Positions 19,064 through 28,228 of a stretch of DNA of 64,000 bases are shown here, in pieces. A model generated the notes under the pieces. That model worked only from the letters and a program-made list of their open reading frames with translations, was not told the DNA's origin and made no database searches. Source of the DNA: Edaphobacter aggregans DSM 19364. GTDB lineage: Bacteria > Acidobacteriota > Terriglobia > Terriglobales > Acidobacteriaceae. Position numbers and translations under genes: made by a program. Positions within the stretch are counted from its first letter, which is position 1. Every line of letters begins with the position of its first letter. The stretch spans positions 1 through 64,000 of the forward strand of contig NZ_JQKI01000020.1 in NCBI RefSeq assembly GCF_000745965.1, read 5' to 3'.

Positions 19064-19801
19064 TCACCCCCGCTCCAGAGCCCGCGCACTCCTGATCCGC
19101 CGCTCCAGATTGCGCTCCAGCACCCCCACCGCAAAGCTCCGCAGATCCGCCGCCCTCCCCCGCGGCCACTCCTCCTTCGCCAACTCCTCCACGGGCATCT
19201 GAAAGATCCTCCGCGCCTCTGCCACAGACCCCGCCGACAGCGCCGCACTCCCCCCGCGCCGGTCGTCCTCGCACGTCACCCCATCGGCCGCCGGAGACCA
19301 CCACACCGTCCCGCCTCGCAGATCCAACCCACACACCACACAGTGTCCCAGCGCCGGCATCCACCCCATCAGCCGGCTCATCCACAGCGCAAAGTAGGTC
19401 ACCGGCATCCACACCCGGCCCACCTGCATCTCGTCCATCACCGCCAGCGCCAGCCGAAACACCGCGTCCTCCGGAGCCTGCTCCGGCAGCGCCTCCTCCA
19501 GCACCTCTGCGACAAACTCCAGCGCCGCCGTCCGCTCGTAGTCCACCGCGTCCTTCAGCGGAGACCACAGAACCTCGAACGCATCCAGCCGCACCAGCTC
19601 CTGCCGCGGCTTCTCCGAATACGTGGCGCGAACATACGTCATCGGCTCCAGCGCCCCCCCAAACCTCCTCCGCGACCGCATGGCATGGCGCGCCACGCCC
19701 TTGATGCGCCCCTGCTCCCGCGTCAGCAGACTCACCAGCAGGTCGGCCTCCTCAAACGGCCACGTCCGCAAAACAATCGCCTCACCCTGCCGCTGCGCCA
19801 T
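19064..19801 (-). CDS. recO: DNA repair protein RecO
   Basis: Recombination mediator that loads RecA with RecF and RecR and anneals single strands. The N-terminal OB fold (AIVLRTWPFEEADLLVSLLTREQG) and the alpha-helical C-terminal region with a CVVC pair of the zinc site are visible. The 245 residues are normal. The gene ends 13 bases from the 3' end of the convergent glycosyltransferase. Confidence 0.93.
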   Translation of the reverse strand: MAQRQGEAIVLRTWPFEEADLLVSLLTREQGRIKGVARHAMRSRRRFGGALEPMTYVRATYSEKPRQELVRLDAFEVLWSPLKDAVDYERTAALEFVAEVLEEALPEQAPEDAVFRLALAVMDEMQVGRVWMPVTYFALWMSRLMGWMPALGHCVVCGLDLRGGTVWWSPAADGVTCEDDRRGGSAALSAGSVAEARRIFQMPVEELAKEEWPRGRAADLRSFAVGVLERNLERRIRSARALERG

Positions 19802-19817
19802 CTATCCGCCTGTCGCT

Positions 19818-19890
19818 TCTAGTAGCCCAGGGCTTCAGCCCTAGGTCTCTCGGCCCGCCACGAAAGGGCTTCAGCCCCTGGGGTATGCCT
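19818..19890. repeat. GGGCTTCAGCCC-type palindromic repeat, two units
   Basis: Two palindromic cores (AGGGCTTCAGCCCT and AGGGCTTCAGCCCCTGGGG) separated by about 35 bases between recO and the ferredoxin terminator. The same pair arrangement, including the final GGGGT(A/T)TGCCT, is found at 43578-43650; related cores are at 40179-40200, 41221-41285 and 47376-47442. It looks like a REP-type intergenic element. Confidence 0.75.
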
Positions 19891-19943
19891 TTCGATCATT
19901 GCTCGAACGTATCCAAACGGATCTTCGCCACTTGCCCCAAACG

Positions 19944-19972
19944 CAAAAGACGCGCAGCCTTGGCTGCGCGTC
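19944..19972 (-). terminator. intrinsic terminator of the ferredoxin gene
   Basis: GACGCGCAGC and GCTGCGCGTC form a strong hairpin with a four-base loop, followed on the minus strand by TTTT. It lies 24 bases after the ferredoxin stop codon. Confidence 0.8.
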
Positions 19973-19995
19973 CTCCAATCTCCAGACTTGCGAGC

Positions 19996-20256
19996 TTACC
20001 GCCCGTAGTGATCTGAGTTCTTCTGCTGGAAGGCCGCCCACTTTTCTGGCAGGTCATCGCCCGCATAGATGGCCGAGACCGGGCACACCGGAACGCAAGC
20101 GCCGCAGTCGATGCACTCGACCGGATCGATGAACAGCTGATCCGTATCGCCGTGGCCAGCCTCGTCCTTCTTCGGGTGGATACAGTCCACCGGGCACGCG
20201 TCAACGCAAGCAGTATCCTTTGTCCCGATGCACGGTTCCGCAATCACATAAGCCAT
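19996..20256 (-). CDS. ferredoxin with two iron-sulfur clusters
   Basis: Small electron carrier of 86 residues. Cysteines C9, C17, C21 and C25 and C48, C51, C54 and C58 follow the pattern of FdxA-type 7Fe/8Fe ferredoxins (CIGTKDTACVDACPVDCIHP and CIDCGACVPVCP). It is a single-gene transcript with its own terminator. The redox partner cannot be told from its neighbours. Confidence 0.93.
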   Translation of the reverse strand: MAYVIAEPCIGTKDTACVDACPVDCIHPKKDEAGHGDTDQLFIDPVECIDCGACVPVCPVSAIYAGDDLPEKWAAFQQKNSDHYGR

Positions 20257-20391
20257 CTCTGGTAATCTCCCTTGATCTTGTGCCGCCTCTGAAAAATTCC
20301 GTCCAGTTGTAGGGGGCGTTGCTTCGATTCTAGCAGCATCCGTCGGCCGAACTGCAACCCGAAATCAGCATTCAATTACGACCTACCAGCC

Positions 20392-21267
20392 CTACTTCCC
20401 CGCCGCCGCCCTCCGCGCCGCAAACTCCGCCGGCGTCGGTATCGGCTCCAGCTCCCGCCCCGCAAACATCTCCTTAAAAATGTGCACCATCTCCCCCTGA
20501 ATCAACCCGTTCGTCGCCAGAACCTCGCGGCTGTCCAGCGTAAACGCACCACCGTCGAAGTGCGTCACCACTCCGCCTGCCTCCGTCACCAGCAGCACGC
20601 CCGCCGACGTGTCCCACGGATTCAGGTTGAACTCCCAGAACCCCTCCAGTCGCCCACACGCCACATACGCCAGGTCCAGCGCCGCCGAACCCGCGCGCCG
20701 AACCCCGTGCGACCGCAGCGTGATCTGGTAGTAGAAGTACGCATTCGGATTCAGGTGCCGCTTATGACTCGGAAACCCCGTCGCCGTCAGTGACTCCTGC
20801 AGCGTCTTCACCTTCGACACATGAATCTGCCGACCGTTCAGCCACGCGCCCTTGCCCTTCTCTGCCACAAACATCTCATCGCGCAGCGGATCGTAGACCA
20901 CCCCCGCGGTCAACACTCCATCCTCGTCCTGCCTCAGCCCCTTCGGACGATGCTCCAGACCAAGCACCACGCAGAACGCCGGAAACCCGTGCGCAAAGTT
21001 CGTCGTGCCATCCAACGGATCCACATACCAGCGATACTCGCTGTCCAGCGCATCCCGCGTACCCTCTTCGCCATACACCCCATGCGTGGGAAACGCCGCA
21101 TGCAGCCGCTCGCGAATCAGCTTCTCGCTCGCCTTATCGGCCTCGGTCACCAGGTCCACATCGCCCTTGTACTGGGCGATCACACCGTTCTCGTAAAAAC
21201 CCTTCAGCAGCGCGCCCGCCTCGCGCGCAATCCCTTCAGCTACCTCGGCAAACTCAAATCGGCTCAC
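20392..21267 (-). CDS. inositol monophosphatase-family phosphatase
   Basis: Magnesium-dependent phosphatase of the SuhB/IMPase family (substrates include inositol-1-phosphate or related sugar phosphates). The metal-site motifs are present: VTEADKASE, GEEGT, DPLDGTTNFAHG, and the C-terminal PWDTSAGVLLVTEAGG. At 291 residues it is full length. The start is GTG at 21267. Whether it acts on inositol, histidinol phosphate or PAP cannot be decided from these motifs. Confidence 0.88.
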   Translation of the reverse strand: MSRFEFAEVAEGIAREAGALLKGFYENGVIAQYKGDVDLVTEADKASEKLIRERLHAAFPTHGVYGEEGTRDALDSEYRWYVDPLDGTTNFAHGFPAFCVVLGLEHRPKGLRQDEDGVLTAGVVYDPLRDEMFVAEKGKGAWLNGRQIHVSKVKTLQESLTATGFPSHKRHLNPNAYFYYQITLRSHGVRRAGSAALDLAYVACGRLEGFWEFNLNPWDTSAGVLLVTEAGGVVTHFDGGAFTLDSREVLATNGLIQGEMVHIFKEMFAGRELEPIPTPAEFAARRAAAGK

Positions 21268-21318
21268 AGATATACCTCTCCCTCAACTCTAATGCAGCTC
21301 AGCCCCTTGCAAAGAAGG

Positions 21319-21361
21319 TGTCATCCTGAGCGGAGCGCGCGGAGTCGAAGGACCTGCATTT
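21319..21361 (+). repeat. GTCATCCTGAGC-type repeat copy
   Basis: GTCATCCTGAGCGGAGCGCG, then GGAGTCGAAGGACCTGCATT. It shares start and end with copies at 38239-38300 and 45840-45902 and with the shorter variants at 43311, 43389, 44383 and 49261. It lies between the IMPase and VWFA genes. Confidence 0.75.
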
Positions 21362-21386
21362 GGTCTTGTAGCGCCTCGATGCCGAA

Positions 21387-22379
21387 CTACTTCCCATCCC
21401 CGTAGTACCCGCTCCGGTACCGTAGCTCGTACTTCTGCTTCATCTCCGGGTCCTTCATCCGCGCCCGAATCGACCGGAACGCCGACCCGCCCTTCTCCTT
21501 CTGCGGCGCGTAATACCCCAGCACATACTGCGTCCGCAGATCGTCCGAGACGCGCGCAAACGCCGGCTCCAGGTCCTTCGGGTCCTCCACGTAGTAGTAC
21601 CTCCCGCCCGTGTCCTGAGCCAGCTGTATCAGCGCATGTTCTCCGCCCGTGCTCCTCCCCGCGTCCGCCGCAATCGGCACAATGATGATCGAGTAGATCA
21701 TCGCCCCCGCCCGTTGCGCCTGCTCCAGCGCCTGCCCATACCGCGAGCGCTTCGCCGTGTCCTCGCCATCGGTAATCAGCACCAATACGCGCCGCCGGCC
21801 CGCGTCCGTCCTCGTCTCCGCCAGCCGGTCCGAAGCCAGATAAATCGCATCGAACAGCGCCGTCGCATCCCCACGCTGAATCTCGTTCAGCCCGCTCTCG
21901 ATCCTCTTCTTCGAGTTCGTGAACGGCACAATCTCCCGTACTGTGTCCGAGAAGTCCATCAGGTCCAGTTCATCCTGGTCCCGGAGTAGGGCATTCACAA
22001 AGTGCTTCGCCGCATTCTTCTCCAGCCGCTCGTTCCGCAAAACGCTCTGGCTCCCATCGATCGCCAGCACAATCGAGAGCGGCGTCGAAGACTCCCGCTC
22101 GAAGTAAGCGATCTTCTGCGCCCTCCCGTCCTCCAGAATCTCAAAGTCGTCCTTCTGCAACCCACCCACCGGAGCGCCCGTCTTATCCACGACGTTCACC
22201 GCCACATTCACCAGCCGCGTCTCCACCCGAATCGTCGGAACCTGGTCCTGCTGCGCCGGCTGCTGCTGCGAGTCCGGATCCGGATCCACCGGCTTCATCG
22301 GAGGCCGCCGCACAATCGGAGCCTGTGCCAGCAGCGAAGCCCCCAAAACCCAAACCAGCACTCCGACGCATCCTCTCAC
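21387..22379 (-). CDS. secreted VWFA-related protein (acidobacterial type)
   Basis: Exported protein of 330 residues with an N-terminal hydrophobic leader (VGVLVWVLGASLLAQA). A beta-strand-rich N-terminal segment (RVETRLVNVAVNVVDKTGAPV, then DFEILEDGRAQKIAYF) precedes a von Willebrand A domain with a MIDAS-like DGSQS (about residue 110). This matches the family of VWFA-related proteins that is expanded in Acidobacteriota. The role is unknown; adhesion or protein-protein contacts outside the cell are inferred only from the fold. GTG start overlaps the moaE stop by four bases (GTGA). Confidence 0.85.
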   Translation of the reverse strand: MRGCVGVLVWVLGASLLAQAPIVRRPPMKPVDPDPDSQQQPAQQDQVPTIRVETRLVNVAVNVVDKTGAPVGGLQKDDFEILEDGRAQKIAYFERESSTPLSIVLAIDGSQSVLRNERLEKNAAKHFVNALLRDQDELDLMDFSDTVREIVPFTNSKKRIESGLNEIQRGDATALFDAIYLASDRLAETRTDAGRRRVLVLITDGEDTAKRSRYGQALEQAQRAGAMIYSIIIVPIAADAGRSTGGEHALIQLAQDTGGRYYYVEDPKDLEPAFARVSDDLRTQYVLGYYAPQKEKGGSAFRSIRARMKDPEMKQKYELRYRSGYYGDGK

Positions 22380-22915
22380 TCGTGCTCACCCGCTGCCTCT
22401 TTGACGCGCCGACCCTCCGAATCGCTAACTCGTTGCCCCTCCAACTCGCTGACTTGCTGACTCGCTAACTCGCTAGCCCCCGCAATCCCCATGCCCTCCG
22501 GAAACGGTTCGCCATCTGCCCAGATAGCCCCATCCTCAAACTGTTCCTTCTTCCAGATCGGCACCGTCTTCTTCAGCGTATCGATCAGCCACCGGCAAGC
22601 ATCGAACGCCGCCCCGCGATGCGCCGAAGCGACCACAACCAGCACGCTCGTCTCTCCTACCACCAGCCGCCCCAGCCGGTGCACCATCGCCACATCGCGC
22701 ACGCTGAAGCGCTCCACCGCCTCGGCCGCCAGCGCCTTCATCTGCGCGAGCGCCATCTCCCGGTAAGCCTCATAGTCCAGGAGCAGCGTCTTCCGCCCGC
22801 GCGAGTTGTCGCGCACAATTCCGTCGAAGACGCAAACCGCCCCATCCGGCCCGCTCTTCAATCCGGCAACAATCTCCGCCGCCGGAATTACATCGTCGAT
22901 AATCTCAATCCTCAT
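22376..22915 (-). CDS. moaE: molybdopterin synthase catalytic subunit
   Basis: Large subunit of molybdopterin synthase, which adds sulfur to precursor Z with thiocarboxylated MoaD. Family segments are seen: VCVFDGIVRDNSRGRKT, YEAYREMALAQM, VAMVHRLGRLVVGE, HRGAAFDACRWLID, and the active-site lysine region PIWKKEQFEDG. About 140 residues are normal; the last 35-40 (ASELASQQVSELEGQRVSD and onward) are a repeat-encoded tail (22419-22476) related to that of glyQ. I prefer the start at 22915. No moaD is next to it. Confidence 0.92.
   Translation of the reverse strand: MRIEIIDDVIPAAEIVAGLKSGPDGAVCVFDGIVRDNSRGRKTLLLDYEAYREMALAQMKALAAEAVERFSVRDVAMVHRLGRLVVGETSVLVVVASAHRGAAFDACRWLIDTLKKTVPIWKKEQFEDGAIWADGEPFPEGMGIAGASELASQQVSELEGQRVSDSEGRRVKEAAGEHE
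22419..22476. repeat. octamer repeat at the 3' end of moaE
   Basis: Plus-strand units CTAACTCG, CCAACTCG, CTGACTTG, CTGACTCG and CTAACTCG follow each other with one divergent unit. A 22-base run is identical to the glyQ repeat at 16558-16606. It encodes the Ser/Gln/Glu-rich C-terminal tail of MoaE. Confidence 0.8.
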
Positions 22916-23061
22916 CGCCGTCCAGTGCCCTGCGCCTGTCCGCTGCCCAGGTCTGCCGCTCAAGCATACCCCTTGCCGGGCTCACCCGCACGCAAAGATC
23001 CGCGGCGCAACCTCAAACGATCGCTACTCTGTGGAGGAAAGCTAGCCGAATCTGAAGCGGC

Positions 23062-24213
23062 CTACACCGCCACCGTAAAGGTGTCCTCGTTCCGCGTCAC
23101 CGCGCGATACATCGTATCCCGCTCGAACGGTTCGCGCCCGGCTTCTGTAATTAGCCGGACCAGGTCCTTCCGCCGCAACCCCTGCGGAGTTGTCGCGCCG
23201 GCATCGTGGTAGATCTTCTCCTCGATCACCGTGCCGTCGATATCATCCGCCCCAAACCGCAGCGAGATCTGCGCGATCTTCGGCGAGACCATCTGCCAGT
23301 AGCTCTTGATGTGCGAAAAGTTGTCGAGCAGCAACCGGCCCACCGCAATCTGTTTGATGTCCAACATCCCCGTCGTCCGCGGAATATGCGCCAGGGCAGT
23401 ATTATCCGGATGAAACGCCAACGGAATGAACGTCTGGAATCCGCCCGTCTCGTCCTGCACCACGCGCAACCGCAGCATGTGATCGACCCGGTCCTCGTCG
23501 TTCTCCACATGGCCGTACAGCATCGTCGCATTCGAGCGCAGCCCGATCCTGTGCGCCGTCTTCGCTGTCTCCAGCCACTCCGCGCCGTCGATCTTGTGGT
23601 CGCAGATAATATGCCGTATCCGGTCCGCAAAGATCTCCGCTCCGCCCCCGGGAAGCGAATCCACGCCCGCAACCTTCATCCGCTCCAACGTCTCTGCAAT
23701 CGTCATCTTGCCGCGCTTGGCCAGAAACGCGACCTCCACCATGGTGAACGCCTTGATGTGAACCTTCGGAAACCGCTCTTTCAGCCCACGAACCAAGTCC
23801 ATGAAGTACTCGAATGGAAGATCGGGATGCAGGCCGCCGACGATGTGGAACTCCGTCACAGCCTCCGTGTAGCCCGCGCCCGCCGTCTCCCAGGCCTCTT
23901 CCAGAGCCATCGTGTACGTTCCCGCCTCACCCTTCTTGCGCCCAAACGCGCATAGCCGGCACGACGCGACGCAGACGTTCGTCGGATTGATATGGCGGTT
24001 CACGTTGAAGTATGCGACGTTTCCGTGCAGCTTCTCGCGCACGTAGTTCGCCAGCCAGCCGACGGCAAGGATATCGCCCGAGCGATACAGCGCCATCCCA
24101 TCGTCAAAGCTCAAGCGCTCGCCTGCGAGAACCTTCGCGGCAATTGGCTCAAGCGCCCGATCATCCGTCTGGAAAGAGTGCCGTAGTCGCGCGAAGGTCG
24201 TCTCTGAACTCAT
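23062..24213 (-). CDS. mqnE: aminofutalosine synthase (radical SAM)
   Basis: Catalyses a radical SAM step of the futalosine route to menaquinone, joining 3-[(1-carboxyvinyl)oxy]benzoate to S-adenosylmethionine-derived adenosine. The cluster cysteines are C81, C85 and C88 (CVASCRLC); other family segments are HPDLPFEYF and LGPGGGAE-like SLPGGGAEIFADRIR. The 383-residue length is typical. Other mqn genes are not in the window. Its presence suggests menaquinone is made by the futalosine pathway rather than the MenF route. Confidence 0.92.
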   Translation of the reverse strand: MSSETTFARLRHSFQTDDRALEPIAAKVLAGERLSFDDGMALYRSGDILAVGWLANYVREKLHGNVAYFNVNRHINPTNVCVASCRLCAFGRKKGEAGTYTMALEEAWETAGAGYTEAVTEFHIVGGLHPDLPFEYFMDLVRGLKERFPKVHIKAFTMVEVAFLAKRGKMTIAETLERMKVAGVDSLPGGGAEIFADRIRHIICDHKIDGAEWLETAKTAHRIGLRSNATMLYGHVENDEDRVDHMLRLRVVQDETGGFQTFIPLAFHPDNTALAHIPRTTGMLDIKQIAVGRLLLDNFSHIKSYWQMVSPKIAQISLRFGADDIDGTVIEEKIYHDAGATTPQGLRRKDLVRLITEAGREPFERDTMYRAVTRNEDTFTVAV

Positions 24214-24247
24214 GCTTCGATTCTAATCCCTTCGCGCAACCGCTCGG

Positions 24248-26272
24248 TCAGTGCGTCGTCACCTCAGCCGAGTTCACCATCTCCGGCTGAACCACGATGC
24301 CGTCGAACAGTGTCGCGCCCACCAGGTGATCGCCCACCGGCCGCACCAGCCGCATATTCCATCCCGTATTCCAGTAATTGATGCTCTTATCGGGAAGATG
24401 TGCCGCGAAGACCAGGGTCGTCGAGATGTTCGCCGTAATCAGCACCCGCTGCCCGCGCTCGTCGTAGAAGATGCTGTTCACATCGCGCACATAGAGGTTA
24501 TGTACGCTCTGCCACGTTGCTCCCTTGTCCTCGGAGAGATAGACGCCCTCGCGGCCGCCGATCCAGAGGCCGCCGAATCCGTCCACTGCCACCGAAGTAA
24601 TCTGCGTCAGCTCCGCCGGTGGCTTCGCGTCAGTCCAGGTCTGCCCACCATCGGTCGAGAGCGACGCTCGGGAAAGCGATGACGCGAAGACCATCGACTT
24701 CGCCGAAGAGATCGAGTACCACACGTGCCCCTCGGGATTAGCGACCAGCGTCCAGCTCTGGCCGGCGTCGGTACTCTTCAGAACACCGTCCTGGGTCGCA
24801 GCAAACATCCGGTCGCCATCGCGCGTAAACGCAAACACCGTTCCGTCGAACGGCTTCTCAACGGGCTTGCGCTTCGCCGAAGCAGACGCTGCATTGGTGG
24901 CAGTCTTGCCAGCTACGCGCTTCCTGCTCGTGGTCTTTGGCGCAGGCGGAACCTGCGTCACCGGAAGCGTCAGCGAGACACGATCGACCTTGCTCCACAG
25001 CGCTCCGTTCAGCCGATAGATTCCGTGTCTCGTACCAGCGAAGATCGTCCCGTCGTTGGCCTGTCCAAGACTGAAGACGTCATGCTTCTCGAGTCCCGCG
25101 CTCTTCTGCGTCCACGTAGTGCCGCCGTTCGTGCTGACGAACACGCCGCCCCAGGCTTTGTCGTTAACCAGGCCAACGTAGATTGTTCCAGGCTGCCGCA
25201 AGTCCTCCACGTAGGAAGTGATCTGCCGCGCAGAGAAGCCATTGTTCGTCGGCTGGAAGCTGTTGCCACCGTCGTTGGAGACCAGCACGCCACCACGATC
25301 TGTCGCCAGCAGCATGCGATTGGAGTCTGTCGGGTTGATATACACATCATTGACGATCAACTCCGGCCCGCTGGTGCGGGCCCACGTCTTGCCCGAGTCG
25401 CTCGTTCGGTACAGTCCTTCCGTCGTCCCGGCAAAGACGATGTTCTGATGCTGCGGGTCCTGCATCAGCACACGGGTTCGCCGCGCCGTCGAGGGAATCC
25501 CCTGCATCTTCTGGAACCTCGCACCCGCGGTATCGCTCTTATAGATTCCCGAGCAGGCGCTGGCGTAGACCACATTCGGGTCTTTCGGATCGATGATGAT
25601 CGAGAAGACGTCGGAGTCGTCGATCACGCCTTCCTTGATGTTCGACCAGTGTGCTCCGCCATCGGTTGTCTTCCAGGGAAGATGCCAGGTTCCCGCATAG
25701 ATGGTCTTCGTATCCTTCGGGTCGATCGCAATCGACTCGACCTCATGCAGCTCTTGGCTGCCCTCGGGAGTGATGAGTTGCCAGTGGGTCCCGCCGTCGC
25801 TCGAACGATAGACCCCCTTTAGTGTTCCCGCGACGAGTGTCTTCGGATCTGACGGGGCACTGACAAGGGCGCGAATCGACTGGCCCTTCATCTCGGACAC
25901 TTCCGTCCAGCTGACGCCAGCGTCGTTGCTGACGTAGAGTCCGCCCTCGGCCTTGCTCAGAACCCAGGCGCCCACCAGGATGCGTCCAGGCGTCGCCTGA
26001 TCGAGCACGATGGAGTCCAGAACAAGGTCATCTCGCTTGCCCACCCGGGCGAGCCGTTTCCAGTCCGCACCGCTGTTGTGTGACTCGTAGATCCAGCCGG
26101 TCGCTGTTCCCAGATAAAGGTGCGTCCTGTCATGCGGATCGGCCGCGATCTCGCGTGCATCTCCGCCATTCGGTCCGAACGGCTGCCACTCAGCAGTACC
26201 AGCCTGAGAGCGGGTTGAAGACAAAATCAAGACGATGAGGAGGGGGAGGAGAGATATTCGTCTGTTTTGCAT
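24248..26272 (-). CDS. secreted Asp-box (BNR/VPS10-like) propeller protein
   Basis: Exported protein of 674 residues. A signal peptide (LLPLLIVLILSSTRSQAGTA) is followed by ten Asp-box motifs of the form S-x-D-x-G-x-x-W, among them SHNSGADW, SNDAGVSW, SSDGGTHW, TTDGGAHW, TSDSGKTW, STNGGTTW, STDAGQSW and STDGGQTW, predicting one or two beta-propellers. A basic linker (about residues 445-470, rich in Lys and Ala) splits it in two. Similar proteins are annotated as glycosyl hydrolase-like or photosystem II assembly-like; no catalytic residues can be assigned. It starts after mqnE on the same strand. Confidence 0.85.
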   Translation of the reverse strand: MQNRRISLLPLLIVLILSSTRSQAGTAEWQPFGPNGGDAREIAADPHDRTHLYLGTATGWIYESHNSGADWKRLARVGKRDDLVLDSIVLDQATPGRILVGAWVLSKAEGGLYVSNDAGVSWTEVSEMKGQSIRALVSAPSDPKTLVAGTLKGVYRSSDGGTHWQLITPEGSQELHEVESIAIDPKDTKTIYAGTWHLPWKTTDGGAHWSNIKEGVIDDSDVFSIIIDPKDPNVVYASACSGIYKSDTAGARFQKMQGIPSTARRTRVLMQDPQHQNIVFAGTTEGLYRTSDSGKTWARTSGPELIVNDVYINPTDSNRMLLATDRGGVLVSNDGGNSFQPTNNGFSARQITSYVEDLRQPGTIYVGLVNDKAWGGVFVSTNGGTTWTQKSAGLEKHDVFSLGQANDGTIFAGTRHGIYRLNGALWSKVDRVSLTLPVTQVPPAPKTTSRKRVAGKTATNAASASAKRKPVEKPFDGTVFAFTRDGDRMFAATQDGVLKSTDAGQSWTLVANPEGHVWYSISSAKSMVFASSLSRASLSTDGGQTWTDAKPPAELTQITSVAVDGFGGLWIGGREGVYLSEDKGATWQSVHNLYVRDVNSIFYDERGQRVLITANISTTLVFAAHLPDKSINYWNTGWNMRLVRPVGDHLVGATLFDGIVVQPEMVNSAEVTTH

Positions 26273-26339
26273 AGGTCCTTACTTTTAGTCTAGTAACCCA
26301 AGTTTAGCAACCCAATCTTTAGGGTCGCACGCGTGGACA

Positions 26340-26376
26340 AAGAATAAGGCTGACTGGGTTGGTCCCAGTCAGCCTT
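26340..26376 (-). terminator. intrinsic terminator of the OmpA-like gene
   Basis: AAGGCTGACTGGG and CCCAGTCAGCCTT form a perfect hairpin at 26346-26376. On the minus strand it is followed by TATTCTTTGT. It lies 22 bases downstream of the OmpA-like stop codon. Confidence 0.75.
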
Positions 26377-26397
26377 TCTTTGACACTTTAGTTGGAT

Positions 26398-28011
26398 TTA
26401 CTTCTTTTTGGGGCGCTTGGCAGGAGGAGTCTTCACAGCGCTCTCGTCAACCGGCGTAAGGCCAGTCTGATCAAGCGTTGCTCCGGTCGGGATTAGGGTC
26501 GAGTTGGCCGTCTTGCCGTCCTGCGATCCGGTGTAGACCGAGATACGGCTTGCGTCGATACCCTTCTCCTTCACCAAGTAGTCCTTCGTGTTGACAGCGC
26601 GGGAGGCTGCAGCCTGGCTGGCGTTCTTCTCCGTGCTGGCGGCGTTGCCGGCGATGGCGAGCTTCGCATCCGGCGAGCGCTGCATGTTGAGTGCGACGTC
26701 ATCAAGGCAAGCCTTGGCTTCGTTGTCCACACGGGTCGGACGACGCTTGTCACGATCGAAGGTGATCGAGCACAGGCTGGTCGTCGTGGGTGCCGGCGGA
26801 GGTGCAGGCGCAACCACCGTCACCGTCGTGGTGCTGGAGGCCGTCTGGCCCTTGTCGTCAACCACGTTCCCCGTAACCGTAATCGTTCCCGGTGCCGCGC
26901 CCGTCGTGTTCAGCGTTGCCGTCGAGGTGTTGCCCGTGACCGATCCAGCCGTCGAGCTGTAGCTGTAGGTCAGAGGACGATTCTGCGGGCTGGAGCCGGT
27001 GCAGGTGATCGTCGAGGAATCGCCAGGCGATACCGTCGACGGGTTAGCCGAGCAGCTGATCGTCGGAGGACCGTACTGCTGAATGGTGAACGGAGCCGAG
27101 CAGTCCGCCATCTCGCCGGGCTTCGCGCCCTCCGAGACGTGGCCCTTCACGGTGTAGTTGCCGGGGTTAAGGTTCTTCGTGTCGACATTCGCCGTGTTGG
27201 CGGTGCCCGAGACCGTGCCGCCGTCCGAGGTCCAGCTATACGTCGCCGTCTTCTTGGGATTCAGGTTCGCAGCCGTACCCGTCACAGTGATCGGATCGCC
27301 AGGAAATGCCGTCGAGGGCGAGGCCGAGCAGCTGAACGTAACAGGCGGAGGAGGAATGATGTGGCCGAAGTGCGTCACAATGCCGGTGCTCAGATCGACG
27401 CCATTGAGGTTGGCGCGTCCACCCGTCGGTCCGCTCGGAGGCGGAACATAGGGTCCGAAGTTTACATGGATGTAGCGGTAGTCCGCCTGAAACAGACGGA
27501 ACGAAAAACGGTGATTCATGAACGGAAGGTCATAGTCCATGCCGCCGCCGGCCGTCAGCGTCGGTCCCCACTCCCAAGGGTTGTGGTACTGGAACGAACG
27601 ATAGGAGTTCGGACCAACCAGACGTCCGCCGCCGGCCAGGCCATGCGCGAACAGCGTGAAGTTCTGCATTGGAGCGCGGAAGATCGGTCCAGCCGACGCC
27701 GTATACAGACCGTCGTTCTTTCCATCTGGATGCGCCACAAAGATGAACTCGCCGCCGAAGTACTTGTTAAAGTAGTAGGCGCCGCTGCCGATCGCTCCCG
27801 CGTCAATGGAGTTGTAGTCCACGCCGAGCGGCTTCAATTGGCCATGCGCCCCGAAGTAGGAATAGCCCGTAAAGAGATCGAAGCGGGATGGGTTAACGCC
27901 CACGGGGGCGGTTGTGGTGGGAGTCTGAGCACCCAGACTCGCTACTCCAAGACTGACTGCACATGCAGCCAGTACGAACCGGCCAAAACTACGTAACGGG
28001 CTATAAACCAT
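26398..28011 (-). CDS. OmpA-family outer-membrane protein with beta-barrel and Ig/PKD domains
   Basis: Predicted envelope protein of 537 residues. The order is signal peptide (FVLAACAVSLGVASLGAQ), an outer-membrane beta-barrel region (about residues 40-220, alternating aromatic strands such as YIHVNFGPYVPPP), two Ig/PKD-like repeats with ISCSANPSTVSPGDSSTITC-type cores, and a C-terminal OmpA-like peptidoglycan-binding domain around CSITFDRDKRRPTRVDNEAKACLDD, ending in a Lys-rich tail. ATG 28011 has GGAGGA at good spacing, better than the in-frame ATG at 28038. The gene is monocistronic, with its own promoter and terminator. Confidence 0.85.
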   Translation of the reverse strand: MVYSPLRSFGRFVLAACAVSLGVASLGAQTPTTTAPVGVNPSRFDLFTGYSYFGAHGQLKPLGVDYNSIDAGAIGSGAYYFNKYFGGEFIFVAHPDGKNDGLYTASAGPIFRAPMQNFTLFAHGLAGGGRLVGPNSYRSFQYHNPWEWGPTLTAGGGMDYDLPFMNHRFSFRLFQADYRYIHVNFGPYVPPPSGPTGGRANLNGVDLSTGIVTHFGHIIPPPPVTFSCSASPSTAFPGDPITVTGTAANLNPKKTATYSWTSDGGTVSGTANTANVDTKNLNPGNYTVKGHVSEGAKPGEMADCSAPFTIQQYGPPTISCSANPSTVSPGDSSTITCTGSSPQNRPLTYSYSSTAGSVTGNTSTATLNTTGAAPGTITVTGNVVDDKGQTASSTTTVTVVAPAPPPAPTTTSLCSITFDRDKRRPTRVDNEAKACLDDVALNMQRSPDAKLAIAGNAASTEKNASQAAASRAVNTKDYLVKEKGIDASRISVYTGSQDGKTANSTLIPTGATLDQTGLTPVDESAVKTPPAKRPKKK

Positions 28012-28127
28012 TCGACTTCCTCCGCTCAAATTCTTCATAAGTAATGAGCCGTTCTTGCAGCTCAAGATGTTCGATATCCTGCTTCGATTCAGTAAAGCTT
28101 ACTTCAGTTGCTAGAGGGTACCGGTAA

Positions 28128-28156
28128 AAAATACTCTCCGGAAACTATATTTTCAA
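28128..28156 (-). promoter_or_regulatory. sigma-70-like promoter of the OmpA-like gene
   Basis: On the minus strand TTGAAA (28156-28151) and TATTTT (28133-28128) lie 17 bases apart, about 115 bases upstream of the start codon. The -35 box is inside a copy of the AT-rich repeat seen at 487-587. Confidence 0.5.
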
Positions 28157-28228
28157 TACTTTACATCGAACAAAACGAGCGGAGAAGTAGGGAGAACCTT
28201 CCCAGTTACCAAAGATTCGACCTGAAAT

